The notes below the pieces were generated by a model that was not told the DNA's origin, searched no databases, and saw nothing but the letters and a program-made list of their open reading frames with translations. A DNA stretch of 64,000 bases. Source: Larix kaempferi (Eukaryota > Streptophyta > Pinopsida > Pinales > Pinaceae). The position numbers and the translations under genes are program-made. Every line of letters starts with the position of its first letter. Position 1 is the stretch's first letter. Where the stretch lies: positions 6,960,001 through 7,024,000 of the forward strand of contig BSBM01000140.1 in the NCBI GenBank assembly GCA_027924585.1. Reading direction: 5' to 3'. Of the stretch, positions 11,873-24,330 are shown piece by piece.

Positions 11873-12319
11873 GGACCGGAGTCTGGGGATGATACAATCC
11901 CCTCTCGTCCACTAGGGACCACATTCTCGGAGACATCTATCTACGGTTTAATTCTGGGACTGAAGTCTAAGGATGATACAATCCCCTCTCGTTCACTGGG
12001 GACAACATTCTCGGAGAGATGTGTCTATGGATCAATTATGGGAGCGAAGTCTGGGGATGATACAATCCCCTCATCATCTTATACCAACTCTAAGTACCAC
12101 TCATCGACCTCATCGTCGGCACAAGTAACCTCATCATCGAACTTACCGTCAGAATAGGTAACCTCATCATCAATACATGTATCCTCATCATCAATACAAG
12201 CATCCACATCAACATAGGTATCCTCATCATTCACCTTACCATCAATATAGGCAATCTCATGATCGACCACATCGCTCCTTCTTTTGAGGAGGGTCCTTCT
12301 GAACAACACAAAGCTTGTC
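11873..12319 (-). repeat. Copia A hairpin array, right part, plus ATC-rich repeat
   Basis: It continues the array of 2640-3392 after the gypsy A insertion: three more units with GGGGATGATACAATCCCC (from about 11893, 11972 and 12053), here about 80 bp apart. From 12085 to 12270 follows a short repeat of 'cctcatcatcaatacatgta' type that abuts the end of the RNase H frame. Confidence 0.8.
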
Positions 12320-13430
12320 TCAGAAATACTCAAACTTTACTCGAGATAGAGGTTTGGTCAACACATTAGCAACTTGTTCATCAGTGCTCACATACTTGAG
12401 CTTGATAGCTCCTTTCTGCACCATATCCCGTATATAGAAATATCTGATCTCTATGTGCGTTGACTTATCATGGAACAATGGATTCTCTGTCATCTTGATA
12501 CTACTCTGGTCATCACACAAGATCACATTGGAGTCCATCTCTAAGTCAAACAATCCTGATAACAACTTTTGAAGCCATATCGCTTCGCAACTAGCAGAGC
12601 AAGCAACTATATATTCTGCTTCAGCTATGCTGAGAGCCACACTATACTGCTTCCTGTGAAACCACGAGATCATGGCAGATCCCAGACAATAACATCCACT
12701 TGATGTACTTTTCCTTTATGATACACTTCCTTCCCAATCAGCATCTATGCAGCCATACAATCTGAAATCATGATCTTCAAGATAACATAGACCAAAGTAT
12801 ATCGTACCCTTTAGGTACCTCATCACATGCTTTGCAGCTATCAGGTGAACATGCCTAGGTTCCACTATATACTGTCTCAAGGTGTTTCACAACAAAGCAT
12901 ATATCCGGCCTTGTATTCGTCAGATACATCAATGACCCAATAATTTGTTTGTACAGAGTCACATCCACTAACTATGATGAGTCATCCGCTAGCAGCTTCA
13001 AGTTGGAATCCATGGGAGTGGTCATGGTTGTACATTCCAACATATCAAATCTTTTCAGGATTTCCACAACATACTTTCCCTGGTTGAGAAAGATTCCTTC
13101 TGAGCCTTGCCATACTTCCATACCTAGGAAATAATGCATCAATCTGAGATATTTCATCTCAAATTCTGTAGCTAGCTTCTTCTTGCTTTCTATGATTTGT
13201 TTCTCATTCCCTGTCAGAAGGAGATCATCCACATACAGTAATAGTATGACAGGTTCATCATCCATAAACTTAAGGTAAAGGTTAGGATCAGCTTTACTTT
13301 GGTAAAGCCTAAGCTTGTGAAGAAGCTATCAATTCTTCCTCTGTGACTGACATCATTCACACTCTGCATTGAGTGATCTTCTGCATATCTATCCGTGCCA
13401 TCTCTCATCAGATGGGTCTACTGATATGCA
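12320..13430 (-). pseudogene. Copia A: remnant of pol, reverse-transcriptase end and RNase H
   Basis: Minus-strand frames at 12320-12673 and 12972-13265, with linking sequence, match the last third of the copia C polyprotein almost residue for residue. The reverse-transcriptase motif LLLYVDDLLLTG (near 13230), the FLGMEVWQ segment, DADW in place of DSDW, the SIAEAEYI motif and the terminal LTKPLSRVKFEYF are visible. Frameshifts and stops interrupt it, and homology stops upstream of about 13430 with no integrase, protease or gag. The element therefore cannot supply its own enzymes. In an active element this region would make cDNA from the RNA inside particles. Confidence 0.9.
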
Positions 13431-16170
13431 CCTCAAGATCATTCGAACTTTGTGGTGAGTTTCTTCTTGAATGTCATCTGTATATAGATACCATCTTCAA
13501 CCTTGTAGCAAAGGTTGAAATCCGTATCACCCATGGTGATCATTAAGCTCATCAAATGACTATCGATCCTAGGTACCCGTACAGAGCTTTCTTCAATTCA
13601 ATCCTTGGAGTTTTCTTGATTCACACTTCTTCTTCACTTACACCATTAAGAGAATGGTATTATCTATCCACTTGGAGCAAACATCTTGTCATGATTCTCT
13701 TTCTCTTTCTAAGAGAATCTTCTAGCCACGAGCCTTCTATAGTATGTTTTATTTGTAAGTCTTCTTGTTGAACATCCATCACTTGTTCGGTGTTCATCAT
13801 TCTTCATGATATTCCCTACAGATCAAAGTTACTTACATGATAAGTAATACTTCATAATCATCAAATCATGTTGACAAGATAACCTATTATGCATACAGAT
13901 ATGCTTCACATAGCTATGCAACTATCTTGAACAATACTTTGGCACAACACTTTTCCATATCCTGTATGCATATAGTGGCTATTTAGATGTCTTCCATCTC
14001 TACCAGAACATAATATCAAGAGCGTGCACAACTCTCATCATGTCAGCAAAAAGGTTTCATTCTAGATAAACAACAATGGAAAGTTTGTCCAACTTACCCA
14101 TCATATGCATATTAGTAGTATAATGTTCAATGCCATATGAATGCTTACACTCAGCATGATATATTCTACGAATGCATACAACTACTACGAGCAATATCAT
14201 TTACTATTCATAGATTCAAGAAGTAATTCAAATGAAAACTTAAACACTTATCTTTTATGTTTGTGTGGTTTCCTCCCGCTTGATCTCTATTTTGAACTTC
14301 TATCCATCCTGGACCACTACGCATGCTTAAGTGTGCACTAGTGTCATCATCATGATCTCATACATAATCATACATTCATTAGTATAGTCTTAATACTATC
14401 AAAACATTATGATTCTAAATAATCTTAAGTATGTATGGTCATGATCATTTCATACATAGGTATACTTACCTAATATCCTAACAAAGTAGGATTCTAACTT
14501 GATATAGGAAAACATACCTGGATTATCAAGCTTGGTTATGTCTTAACATACCCAAAGAATATCTTATGTGTTCTCTTCAATGATTTAGAGACCTTGTGCT
14601 AGAACCTGCATATCTCATAGGTTAAGCATAGTAGAATAAGGTCATACATACCTCGTAACTAGATCTTCTATGTGGTCAAAGATTATGGATGATTCTTTGT
14701 CCCTATGTCATCATGGTCATAGAGCTTGATTTGTCTTTCTTGATGTACTTGTATCTTGTTAGCAGACAACATCATCCTCATACAACACCACAAGTGCATT
14801 AGTACAATCATAAGTGTCATAACCTTAATCAATGAATGCCTTCTATCATTCACATGCATTCATTATCAAACAATCATAATTGTATTAATCTCAATAAAAT
14901 GAAGACAAACATAAACTTAACCATGAACAGATTTCAACACATACCTGTATCTCCTCAAGTCATACTTGTTAGGATTGCTTTTAACCCAATCCACTTTGAT
15001 TTGCTAAAACTGGATCTGGAGATGGATTAGGGTTTGTCAGAGAAACCCTAAAGATTCAAACTTTGAATTTCAAACTCGTGAATGGATGGAAAGATGTGCC
15101 TTGATGAGTTGATCAAGCTAGCATACTTCAATTTTCAAATTTCCAAAATTTGACCCCTCAAAATTGCCTTTGAAACTTTTGGATCTTCTGGACAGGATCT
15201 GTATCTAGGGTTTGGTGAAGCCCACCCTTCTTCCCAATCAAAAGGTTTGATCGAAAGCTCTAAAATTTTATTTTTTTGAGGAGCTTCCAGCCATGGTCAC
15301 AGACTTAAAAAATTCCAACTTTTGTAGAAGCCCTAATTTTCCACCTTTCCAATCAAAATACCGAACTAGGGTTTGATCAAGCCCAACCTTCTAACCAACA
15401 AAAAATTTCGATCTTGGTCTCTAAATTTTAATTTTGATGAGGAGCATTCAGCTGTGGACTCTGATTTCAAAAATTCCAACTTTCTTCGAAGCCCTAAATT
15501 CCCGCAGCAATGATAAGCTAAGAATGAAGGTGCTCAGAAAACAATTTTGTTTTGACAGAAACATGCACCTGATTGTTTCTAGTGCATCTCTGAAATTACG
15601 AATTCACAGGGTCGGAAATATCAAATTGTGGTAGCCTGACCTATCCTATTTCCATTCCCATATGTCTGACCTCAATTGGATTTTTTGAGAGAGAGTTAGG
15701 CCACGTGTCGCAATGTGACCTGCATATGGGATAAAACAAGAGATTGAACTTGTATGGTGTGCCACGTGTCACTAGATCAACTTCGGCCTCTAAAAACCTT
15801 ACCTAAGAAACTACCATCCTCTCTCTACCTGCCACTTTTTACAAAATTTCATTTGGATATTCCTAGCCCAAGTTGTGACCTTTTTCCCTAGGTCACCTGT
15901 TTATGACTGAGATCTGGAAGAGGCAGAAAACCTAACTTGTACTGATCATAAATCACAAAGTGCAACAAATTAGAGGTTGTCCTTTGGACACAAGGTACAG
16001 GAGGATGTTATCTACGACCTGTAAAGGTTTCAGATCCCGACCCTTCTCCAAAATGGATTTATAGTGAAAGTTACACGATGCCCGGTGTTTTCTATACAAA
16101 ACCCTAACCTTCAAATTTTCACAAGTGAAGCAAGTGTCGTAAGTGCCATACATTGCCTTCCTTCAGGTTA
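13431..16170 (-). other. Copia A: gene-poor segment in place of gag, protease and integrase, then leader
   Basis: No supported gene over about 2.7 kb. The segment is similar to copia B 19420-22160: shared blocks include GGTTTCATTCTAGATAA (14056 and 19827), CATACATAATCATACATTCATTAGTATA (near 14360 and 20268) and the leader block with GGATTAGGGTTTGTCA (15027 and 21218). Shared presence in two elements with different LTRs argues that it is an inherited part of a non-autonomous lineage and not random host DNA. Confidence 0.7.
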
Positions 16171-16182
16171 GCTCTGATACCA
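16171..16182 (-). other. Copia A primer-binding site
   Basis: Minus-strand TGGTATCAGAGC directly adjoins the 5' LTR. This is the usual initiator-Met tRNA site of plant copia elements. Confidence 0.9.
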
Positions 16183-16407
16183 TGTTAAGATTTAATATGC
16201 TAAGATAAAAAATATCAGTATTGAATTTCATTTCACAACAATAGCATATACAGGATCACTGAAAGAACAACAAGCACAGCATAAACACAAGAGACACAGA
16301 TTTATCCTGGAAAACCCTCATGGGGTAGAAAACCCAGCAAAGCTTCCTCAATATAGATGACTAGCAAATACAAAGGTGTAAACCCTAGACATGAGCTCCT
16401 TCTCCTA
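16183..16407 (-). repeat. Copia A 5' LTR, first piece
   Basis: It starts TGTTAAGATTTAATATGC like the copy at 1399 and follows it until the copia B insertion at 16408. The target duplication TCCTA is at 16403-16407. Confidence 0.9.
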
Positions 16408-16952
16408 TGTTAAATGTTCAGAATTTACTTCAATCTGATCTAGGATCTTAACTAAGAGAACAACATGTACAGCAAATCTACAGCATATCAATCATGGACA
16501 CAATAATGCAAGCACACAATAGACACAGAGTTTACTTGGGGAAAACCATAAAGGTGAAAAACCCCAATAACTTCCTTAGAGATAGATAGAGAAATGATAC
16601 AACCAGAATACAAGAGATAGTCTTCTCCTAGTAGCAGAGCCTCCTCCTCCACAAGTGTGCCACTCTCCCAAGTGTGAGTGAGAGAATAGAATGTGTAAAA
16701 TGAGAGAGACACACTCTCTATTTATACACTAACTTGACTTGACCTTTACTCAACTAGGTCGGCCTCAACTTAACCACTTAACATAATGCTGACTGGGCCG
16801 ACCCCAACAAGGTGGTCTAATAACCCATCAAGTATAAGTTTCGACACTTACAATATAAATGCAACACTTCCGTATAGAGGAATAATAACATCTCTATAGG
16901 AATACAATATACATATATGTGAAATACATTCCGAAGTTACATATACATCAAC
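16408..16952 (-). repeat. Copia B 3' LTR (545 bp)
   Basis: It starts TGTTAAATGTTCAG and ends ATACATCAACA, next to the polypurine tract at 16953-16964. Compared with the other LTR it lacks about 101 bp of the GGCCGACCCC-containing part, which consists of three direct repeats there and one here. Confidence 0.9.
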
Positions 16953-17224
16953 ACTCCCTCTTAACTAGGAAGGTATTTCTCGACATAGATCTACTAGCAC
17001 AAGTCTTCTTCTCTGGATCATCATCAACGAATCATCATCCTTGAATCATCGTCATCATCACTGCTGCTGCTATCTCAATCAATCTCTGAATCTACTCATC
17101 ATAGGAAGTTCTACAGAGCCAATCCTTTTTCATACTAGATGTAGGCCCACCACCTGCAGGTCTTCGTCATCACTGGCCATACTATGGAAATCTTAGGACT
17201 TATTACGTGTGTCACAAAACCTTA

Positions 17225-17830
17225 AAAGAGTCTCTTGACTAGCAAGAACCCTAAAGAGCATCTGAGGCCTTTTTCATCCTGTCCAGATCTCCAGGACTTA
17301 TTAAATGTGACCCCACCACAAAACCTTGAAAGATAATACCAGGACTGATTACGAGCACAAGGCTCAACCTATCGGATCTCCCAGGGCACAAATTACATGT
17401 GATCACCACAAAACCTCGAAAGAGCATCCCACGACTGATTACGAGCACAAGGCCCAACCTATTGGATCTCCCAGGGCACAAATTACATGTGGTCATGGCA
17501 AAACCTCGAAAGAGCATCCCAGGACTGATTACGAGCACACGACTCAACCTATCGGATCTCCTAGGGCACAAATTACATGCCATAAGACAAAACCTTGAAA
17601 GAGCATCTACCAGATATCCCAGGGCACAAATTACATGCCATAGGAAAAACCTCGAAATATTATCTGCAGATCTCCCAAGGCACAAATTATATGTCCTCCC
17701 AAGCAAAACCTCGAAAGAGCATTTTCCAGATATCCCAGGGTACAAATTACATGCCATAGGAAAAAACCTTGAAATACTATCTGCAAATGTCCCAGGGCAC
17801 AAATTACATGCTTATCTGCACAACCTGTTC
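17225..17830 (-). repeat. Copia B 3' noncoding tandem repeat
   Basis: Imperfect units of about 60 bp, and higher-order pairs near 120 bp, carry AGGGCACAAATTACATG and AAAACCTCGAAAGAGCAT, seen about ten times. Long open frames on both strands are caused by the repetition. It sits where copia A and C carry their hairpin arrays, but the unit sequence is different. Confidence 0.85.
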
Positions 17831-17879
17831 CACGGCCACAGAGTATCAACCTGATACTCACCATACATCATCCTAATGT

Positions 17880-18300
17880 ACACATGATCATCCTGATCAT
17901 CATCACTGCAACATACTGCTGCATGTCATCTGGAGCAACATCCTGAAGCTCGTCATCCATAATCATCCTGATCATACAATGCATCTACCTGATACATATC
18001 ATCATACATAATCCACTTGATCATACAGTGTATCCACCTGATACAAATACAAGTACATGATACGTATCACCATACATGATCCACCTGATACATATACAGA
18101 TACATGGTCCAAGCATCCAACATGATGCATATACAAAAATACATACAAGTGATCCAACTGATCATATCCAGCATCCAACATGATGCGTACATACATATAC
18201 ATATAAATGATCCAACTAATCATATACAGCATCCAACAAGATGCATACACAGAGCAGTAATTGGAGCATCGTCCTGATGCTCATCATCCAGCGCTTACAT
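17880..18300 (-). repeat. Copia B second 3' repeat, ATC/ATAC-rich
   Basis: Loose repeats of CATCCTGATCATC and GATACATATCATCATACATG type, plus a pair of 'gatccaact.atcata..cagcatccaaca' units (18151-18245). It parallels the ATC-rich array of the other two copia elements. Confidence 0.7.
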
Positions 18301-18362
18301 CCACAACCATGTGAAGGATCCTCCTTCCAACATGCATGGAATGGCTTCTGCAAATGTGTCCA

Positions 18363-19420
18363 TCACTTCTTCCTCGAAGTGTCATCAATCTGAAGAACAC
18401 CAAGCCTCTCCCTGAAGTACTCGAACTTCACCCTGTCTAGTTGCTTTGTCAGCATGTTTGCAATTTGCTCGTCCATCGCAACGTACAGGAGCTTCACAGC
18501 TCCTCTCTGCACCATATTCATGATATATTGATATTTGATCTCTATCTGTTTCGACCTGTCATGAAACATTGGGTTCTCGGACAACTTCACGCAACTCTGG
18601 TTATCACAAAAGATACTAGTAGCATCCAACGGGAGATCAAGTAACTCAGACAGTAGCTTCTGTAGCCATACTATCTCACAACTAGCTGAACAGGATGCAA
18701 CATACTCTGCCTCAGCTGTACTCAGTGCTATGCAGGACTGCTTCCTGCTAAACCAAGAGATCACACTTGATCGCATACTGAAGCACTGCCTGCCCAATCT
18801 GAATCAACATAACCCTGTAGGTTAAACTTTTGATTTGCATCATACTTGAGCCCATAATCAATTGTACCCTTTAGGTACCTCAGAATATGCTTTACAACAA
18901 CCAGGTGAACACTCCTCGGATCCGTCAGGAACTGACTCAATGTGTTCACCACAAAGCAAATATTTGGTCTCGTGTTCATCAAGTACATCAAGGACCCAAT
19001 CATCTGACGATACATAGTGATATCAACCGGCTCAGATGAAGCATCACACAAAAGCTTCAGGTTCGATGCCATAGGTGTGTCCATAGCCTTGCAGTCCATC
19101 ATCCCGAACCTCTTCAGGATCTCTACTGCATACTTCCCTTGTCCAAGGAAGATTCCATCTGTACTCTGCCACACCTCCATGCCAAAAAAATAGTGCATCA
19201 TCCCCAAGTTCTTCAACTCGAACTCGGCAGCAAGCTCCCGCTACATGTCGGCAATCAATCTATCCTCACCTATTACAAACAGGTCATCCACATAGTAGTA
19301 TTACTGGATTTCCTTCCTCAACCTTGTAGTAAAGGTTGGAATCCGCTTTATATTTTTCTATGCTGCCATCTGCAGCATGCTTGATCTTGTAGATCCACTT
19401 GGAAGTCACTACAGACTCCC
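18363..19420 (-). pseudogene. Copia B: remnant of pol, reverse transcriptase and RNase H
   Basis: Frames at 18761-19216 and 18363-18797 on the minus strand match copia pol: MHYFFGMEVWQ, KAMDTPMASNLKLL, TRPNICFVVNTLSQF, VDSDWAGS, STAEAEYVA, ending LTKQLDRVKFEYF. Upstream (near 19330-19420) the reverse-transcriptase entry sequence SKWIYKIKHAADGSIEKYKA jumps straight to DSNLYYKVEEG, so about 120 residues of the catalytic domain are missing, and the YVDD site itself is disrupted by stops. No gag, protease or integrase is found. The element cannot make active enzyme. Confidence 0.9.
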
Positions 19421-22163
19421 CTTCAGGTCTTGGGACTGCATCCCAAACATCTTCATGATCGACTGATACTCCTCGATCATGGCATTCTTCCCAGATCCTA
19501 GGAACTTCAATATCTTCAATATCTTCAATATTTTCAATAGATAACTTTGTTGCTGAAAAAATGTTGTAGTCCTTCTTTTGTAGGTGATGGTATACGATCT
19601 TTCCTACACAACAAGTTAAATTGCATGATTAGAAAAAATCTTATAGTTTTCAGAACAAATTCTTACACATACAGAAATATGTCATACATTCATGTAATTG
19701 TCTTAGGCAATGCTTCAATACAACATTTAACCATATTCCGTAACTTTCTAGATGCCTTCCAATATCTATTAGAACATTTTTAAGAGTGTGCACAACTCCT
19801 AACATGTCATCAAAGAGGTTTCATTCTAGATAAGTAGCAATGGAATGTTGTACAGTGCCATAGGCCACTTACCCATGTATATTAGTAGTATATTGTTCAT
19901 CAATGCAACTATGCGTAATACACAACCTAATTCTAGGAACATAAGCATATACATCATTGAATAACATTATGTAAGAAATGACAATTCACATACTTATCTT
20001 TGTTTGGTTGCTGGGTGGACTCCCTCTGAATCTTTGCAACTCCATTCTGATGTGGATTGTGAGAAGTGGTCAACTCCCTCTGAATATCTGCATCCTTTCA
20101 GAAACTACTGAAGTGTGCTCCTTCTTGATCTTTGCTTCCTTGCAAGAACAACTAGAGTGTCCTCCCTCTTGATCTTTGCTTCCTGGATTTCTTGTTCTTG
20201 AACTTATATCCATCCTTAATCACTATGCATGCTTATTAGTATCATCATTGTGTTATCGTTGAGGTCTCATACATAATCATACATTCATTAGTATATTCTT
20301 AATACTATCAAATCACAATAATCTTAAGCATGTAAAGTCATGATCATTTCAAACATAAATAATAAGCATTTCAAGGTTTATATAGGACTCTTATGGTTAG
20401 TCATATCATAAATTAAAGTAAGAAACATAATATGCCTAAACCCGTGATTACTCAAACCTATACCTTCATGATTCTTCTGGTTAGTCATATCATCAATTAT
20501 GGTAAGACACATAATATGCATACAACCATGACTATTAAAACCTATGACTTCATGAATAATCATTATCAACAACACAACAGTATAAGATCCTAACACAAGG
20601 TAGGATTATAGCTTGATATAGGAAAAACATACCTGGATTAGCATGCTAGCTAGTTATTTCTAACATACCCGCATAATGTCTTCTAGTTCTCTTCAGTGAC
20701 TTGTGCTAGTAACCTGCATGTCTCATAGGTTAACCATTGTAGGACCAGGTTATATATACCTTGAAAGTAGATCTTCTATGTGATCCATGACAATGGATGA
20801 ATATTTGTCTTCATGTAACCATGATCATATGTTCTTGAAGTAGAACATGATTTGTCTTTCTTGGTGTACCTTTTATGTTAGCGAACAACATAAACCTCAT
20901 ACAACATCATAATGCATTAGTACATTCATAAGTGTCAAAACCATAATCAATGAATATCTTCTATTAAGGTGATACGACAAGTCTAGTAATTAATCAAGAT
21001 TGTACTGTAATGATATGAAGACAAACATATGATAAACTTAACCATGAAACATACCTATAAGCCATACCTATCAAGATTGCTAGTAATCTTCTTATGGAAG
21101 GCCTTAGCCTCATCTCCCTCTGAGACAAGAACTTCTTCACTTATGTAGCTGACCAATCCATCTTCTTCTAGGATTAACCCAATCCACTTGATTCGCAAGA
21201 ACTGGACTTGGAGCTGGATTAGGGTTTGTCAAAGAAACCCTAAAAATTCAAAATTTGATCTTCAAACTTCTGAAAGGATAGAAATATGTGCCTTGATGAG
21301 CTGATCAAGTTGGTATATTTAGAATTTGAAAACTGCAAAGTTTCACCCCTCGAAATTGCCTTTTAGATTTATGGATTCATTGGGGAGGACCCTAAATTAG
21401 GGTTTGAGTTTCCCTATGCTTCACCCAACCAAAAGATTTGATTCAAAACTCTAAGCTTTGATTTTTCTGAGGAGCTTCCAGCCATGGTCACGGATTTCCA
21501 AAATTCCAATTTTTGCAGAAGCCCTAATTTTCCATCTTTCCGATCAAAGTCCCGAACTGGGGTTTGATCAAGCCCGGCCTTCTTCCCAACCAAAAAATAT
21601 GATCTTGGTCTCTAAATTTCGATTTTGATGAGTATCATCCAGCCGTGGTCTCCGATTACAAAAATTCCAACTTTCTCCAAAGCCCTAAATTCCGGAAGCC
21701 ATGAATGGAGGTACTAAATAATAATTCTGTTTTGACAAACATATGTACCTAATTATTTCTGGTGTAACTCTGAACTTTGCTATCCACAAGGTCTGAAATT
21801 GTTTCCTGAGATAGTGCAGTCTATGTAATACCTGTCATGTTTTACGAAATTTCATTTGGAGCTTCCTATCCCAAGTTATGACCTTTTTCCCAAGGTCACC
21901 TGATTTTGACTCAGATCTGGAAGAGGCAGAAACCCTATATTGTATAGATCATAAATCACAAAGTACAACGAATTAGAGGTTTTCCTTTGGACACAAGGTA
22001 CATGGGGATCTGATCTTCGACCTATAAAAGTGTCATATCTGAAAATGTCACCAAAATGGATTTATAGCGAAAGTGCTATGATGACTGGTTTTGCTATATC
22101 AAGCCCTAGCATCGTAAGTGCAACAAGTGTCATACATGCCATATCATGCCCTCTTTCAGGCTA
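19421..22163 (-). other. Copia B: gene-poor internal segment and leader
   Basis: No gene supported. It shares several blocks in order with copia A 13431-16170. It includes a repeated pair of 'aatatgc.tacaaccatgac' / 'gtgattactcaaacctat' sentences at 20410-20560 (a ~95-bp direct duplication) and a ~75-bp near-duplicate of CTCCCTCTGAATCTTTGC type at 20030-20170. Confidence 0.65.
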
Positions 22164-22175
22164 GCTCTGTTACCA

Positions 22176-22821
22176 TGATAAATTTTCAGAATTTACTTCA
22201 ATCTGATCTAGTATGTTAACTGAGAGAACAACATGTACAACAAATCTACACCATATCAATCATGGACACAATAATGCAAGCACACAATAGACACAGAGTT
22301 TACTTGGGGAAAACCATAAAGGTGAAAAACCCCAATAACTTCCTCAGAGATAGATAGAGAAATGATACAACCAGAATACAAGAGATAGTCTTCTCCTAGC
22401 AGCATAGCCTCCTCCTCCACAAGTACGCCACTCTCCCAAGTGTGAGTGAGAGAATAGAATGTGTAAAATGAGAGAGACACACTCTCTATTTATACACTAA
22501 TTTGACTTCACCTTTACTCAACTAGGTCGGCCTCAACTTAACCACTTAACATAATGCTGACTGGGCCGACCCCCACTAGGGTGGTATAATAACCATTTGA
22601 ACCACATGGCCGACCCCCAATAGGGTGGTCTAGTAACCCTTTGACCCACATGACTTATACAAGGCCGACCCCAACAAAGTGGTCTAATAACCCATCAAGT
22701 ATAAGTTACGACAGTTACAATATAAATGACGACACTTCCGTATAGAGGAATAATAACATCTCTATAGGAATACAATATACATATATGTGAAATACATTCC
22801 GAAGTTACATATACATCAACA
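22176..22821 (-). repeat. Copia B 5' LTR (646 bp)
   Basis: It starts TGATAAATTTTCAG (first bases mutated from TGTTAAATG) and ends ATACATCAACA. It has two extra repeats of the GGCCGACCCC..GGTGGTCTA unit relative to the other LTR. Confidence 0.9.
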
Positions 22822-22826
22822 TCCTA

Positions 22827-23195
22827 CATAGCATATCTCTCCCTCAACTATGCTCTATTCACAAGTGAGTGTAGTGTGTGTTAAATGAGGAACATACCTC
22901 CTCTATTTATACACAACTCCGACTTGTCTTTTACACAAGCTAGGTCGGCCCCAACTTAACCACTTTACATAATGTGACAGGGCCAACCCCACTAGGGTGG
23001 TCTAATAACCCTTTAACCCACATAACACATACAGGGCCGACCCCACTAGGGAAGTCTAATAACCCAAGTTACCACATTATCCACGGAGGAATAAACATCT
23101 CTGAATATACAACAAAGTCCCGTCGGAGGAATGAAACATCTCTGGAATAATAAATGACACAGTATAATATTCTTAGAAGTTGCAATATTTCAAGA
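22827..23195 (-). repeat. Copia A 5' LTR, second piece
   Basis: It resumes the copia A LTR after copia B and matches 1607-1971 (TCTCTCCCTCA, GTGAGTGTAGTGTGTGTTAAATGA, GGAGGAATAAACATCTC). It ends CAAGA where the other copy has CAACA. Confidence 0.9.
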
Positions 23196-24330
23196 AAAAG
23201 GGTTGTTGTTGATTAGGCTATGGGTAATGGTAGTACTGATAAGGCATGTAAGGACTGGTAGGACCTCGTATCGACTTATTAAGGGGTGACCGAGGAGGAA
23301 ACTGACCATAGGGGGGTGTGCCGCCCAGACCGTAAGGGGGTCCGCCACCATAAGGTGGTCCATTCCAATAGGGTGGGGGTCCTCCTCCAGCACCGAGAGG
23401 AGGTGGGGGTCCATAATTATAATAAGGTGGCAGGCCACTGCCTCTGCCTAGAGGGGGTGGTGGACCACCTCCACCGCCAGAAGGATGGGAGCCCCCACCA
23501 CCTCCGCCACCAGAAGGATGAGGGTCTCCACCACCACCACCGCCACCATAATAATTAGATACGCCACCGCCTCCACCTAGAGGGGGTGGTGGACCACCTC
23601 CACCACCTGAAGGGAAATGTCCTCCTTCACCATAATAGGGTGGTCCTCCGCTGCCTCTACCTGGGGGGGTGGTCGACCATTCCCACCACTGCGGGAAGGG
23701 TGGGGGCCGTTGTTGGTAAAATGAGTTGGACCTACACTAGAAGGGAGAGGTCCACCTCCTCCAAAGTTAGGTGGAGGGCCTCTGCCTCCAGCAGGAGGTC
23801 GGGGTTGACCGATCAGGGGTGGTGGTGCTTGAGGTATAGTTGGTTGGGGTCCATGTTGTAAAATGGGTTGTTGCCCCCATAGAGTGTAGGGATTTCTGGG
23901 ATTAGATTAACCTGGGGAAGGGTTAACGGAACCTGGATACACTTGACTCCATGAGGGTTGAGTTACATTGGATGGCCCCTCAACATGAGATAATCCCATG
24001 GTGGATGGTCTAGTGGGTTGGGAAGGTCCAACGGGAGGTCCATTGGGGATTCCACCGCCTACGTTCTGGTTAGGAAAGGGGGGTTGCCCCCAAGACATAA
24101 TGGGATGACCACTAGACAAAGGTTGAGCCAACATAGGTTTTTGATTAGCTACCGTAGTAGTAACGTTAACAATGAGATAATCTGAGGGAATGGAGTATCC
24201 TCCCCTCGGATTCTGAGGTGGGGGAGGAACTGCTAAAGTAACCATGGTAGTAACAGGTGTGTTGGACTGTTGTCCTTCAACCGGGTGGTTCACTTGAGGT
24301 GCAGGATTGGACTCTTGCGAGGGTTAACTA
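23196..24330 (-). pseudogene. Gypsy C: Gag N-terminal Pro/Gly-rich part
   Basis: Reading leftward, a frame at 23907-24293 (rich in Pro, Gly, Ser; e.g. PPPPQNPRGGYSIPS) leads into a strongly repetitive Gly/Pro segment at 23250-23650 (GGGGGG and PPPPLG runs). It then runs in frame, across the copia A insertion, into the Gag core at 1398. One stop is seen near 23220 and another near 23907. Gypsy A and B have a comparable low-complexity Gag N-terminus, but with GMPNMG/IPGIP repeats, so this element is a related yet distinct family. A disordered RNA-binding role is plausible but not shown. Confidence 0.65.

Larger units (their letters stand above)
16408..22821 (-). mobile_element. Copia B: non-autonomous Ty1/copia element nested in the copia A LTR
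   Basis: LTRs at 16408-16952 and 22176-22821 and the duplication TCCTA (16403-16407 and 22822-22826) define 6414 bp. A mutated primer site (TGGTAACAGAGC on minus, 22164-22175) and the tract GTTAAGAGGGAG beside the left LTR give minus orientation. Only broken reverse-transcriptase and RNase H sequence remains, and the space upstream is the same gene-poor segment as in copia A. The LTRs are only distantly related to those of copia A and C (shared GGTCGGCC, AACTTAACCACTT and ACATAATG words). The two LTRs differ by a ~101-bp segment. Confidence 0.9.
1399..23195 (-). mobile_element. Copia A: non-autonomous Ty1/copia LTR retrotransposon carrying two nested insertions
   Basis: Boundaries are LTRs starting TG at 1399 and ending near 23195, flanked by the 5-bp direct repeat AAAAG (1394-1398 and 23196-23200). 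The 3' LTR is on the left (1399-1971). The 5' LTR is on the right and is split (16183-16407 and 22827-23195). The purine tract AAGGGGGAG adjoins the 3' LTR and a TGGTATCAGAGC primer site adjoins the 5' LTR, giving minus orientation. Removing gypsy A and copia B with their duplications leaves about 6.9 kb. Only a broken 3' part of the polyprotein (reverse transcriptase end, RNase H) remains. Gag, protease and integrase are absent. Its LTRs closely resemble those of copia C, so it probably used proteins from such a relative. The terminal CA of the right LTR has become GA. Confidence 0.9.

Noticed and set aside
17251-17864. Cys-rich repetitive frames (HVICALG / CNLCPG type) in the copia B 3' region
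   Set aside because: Both strands and several frames are open over the same tandem repeat, so no protein is implied.
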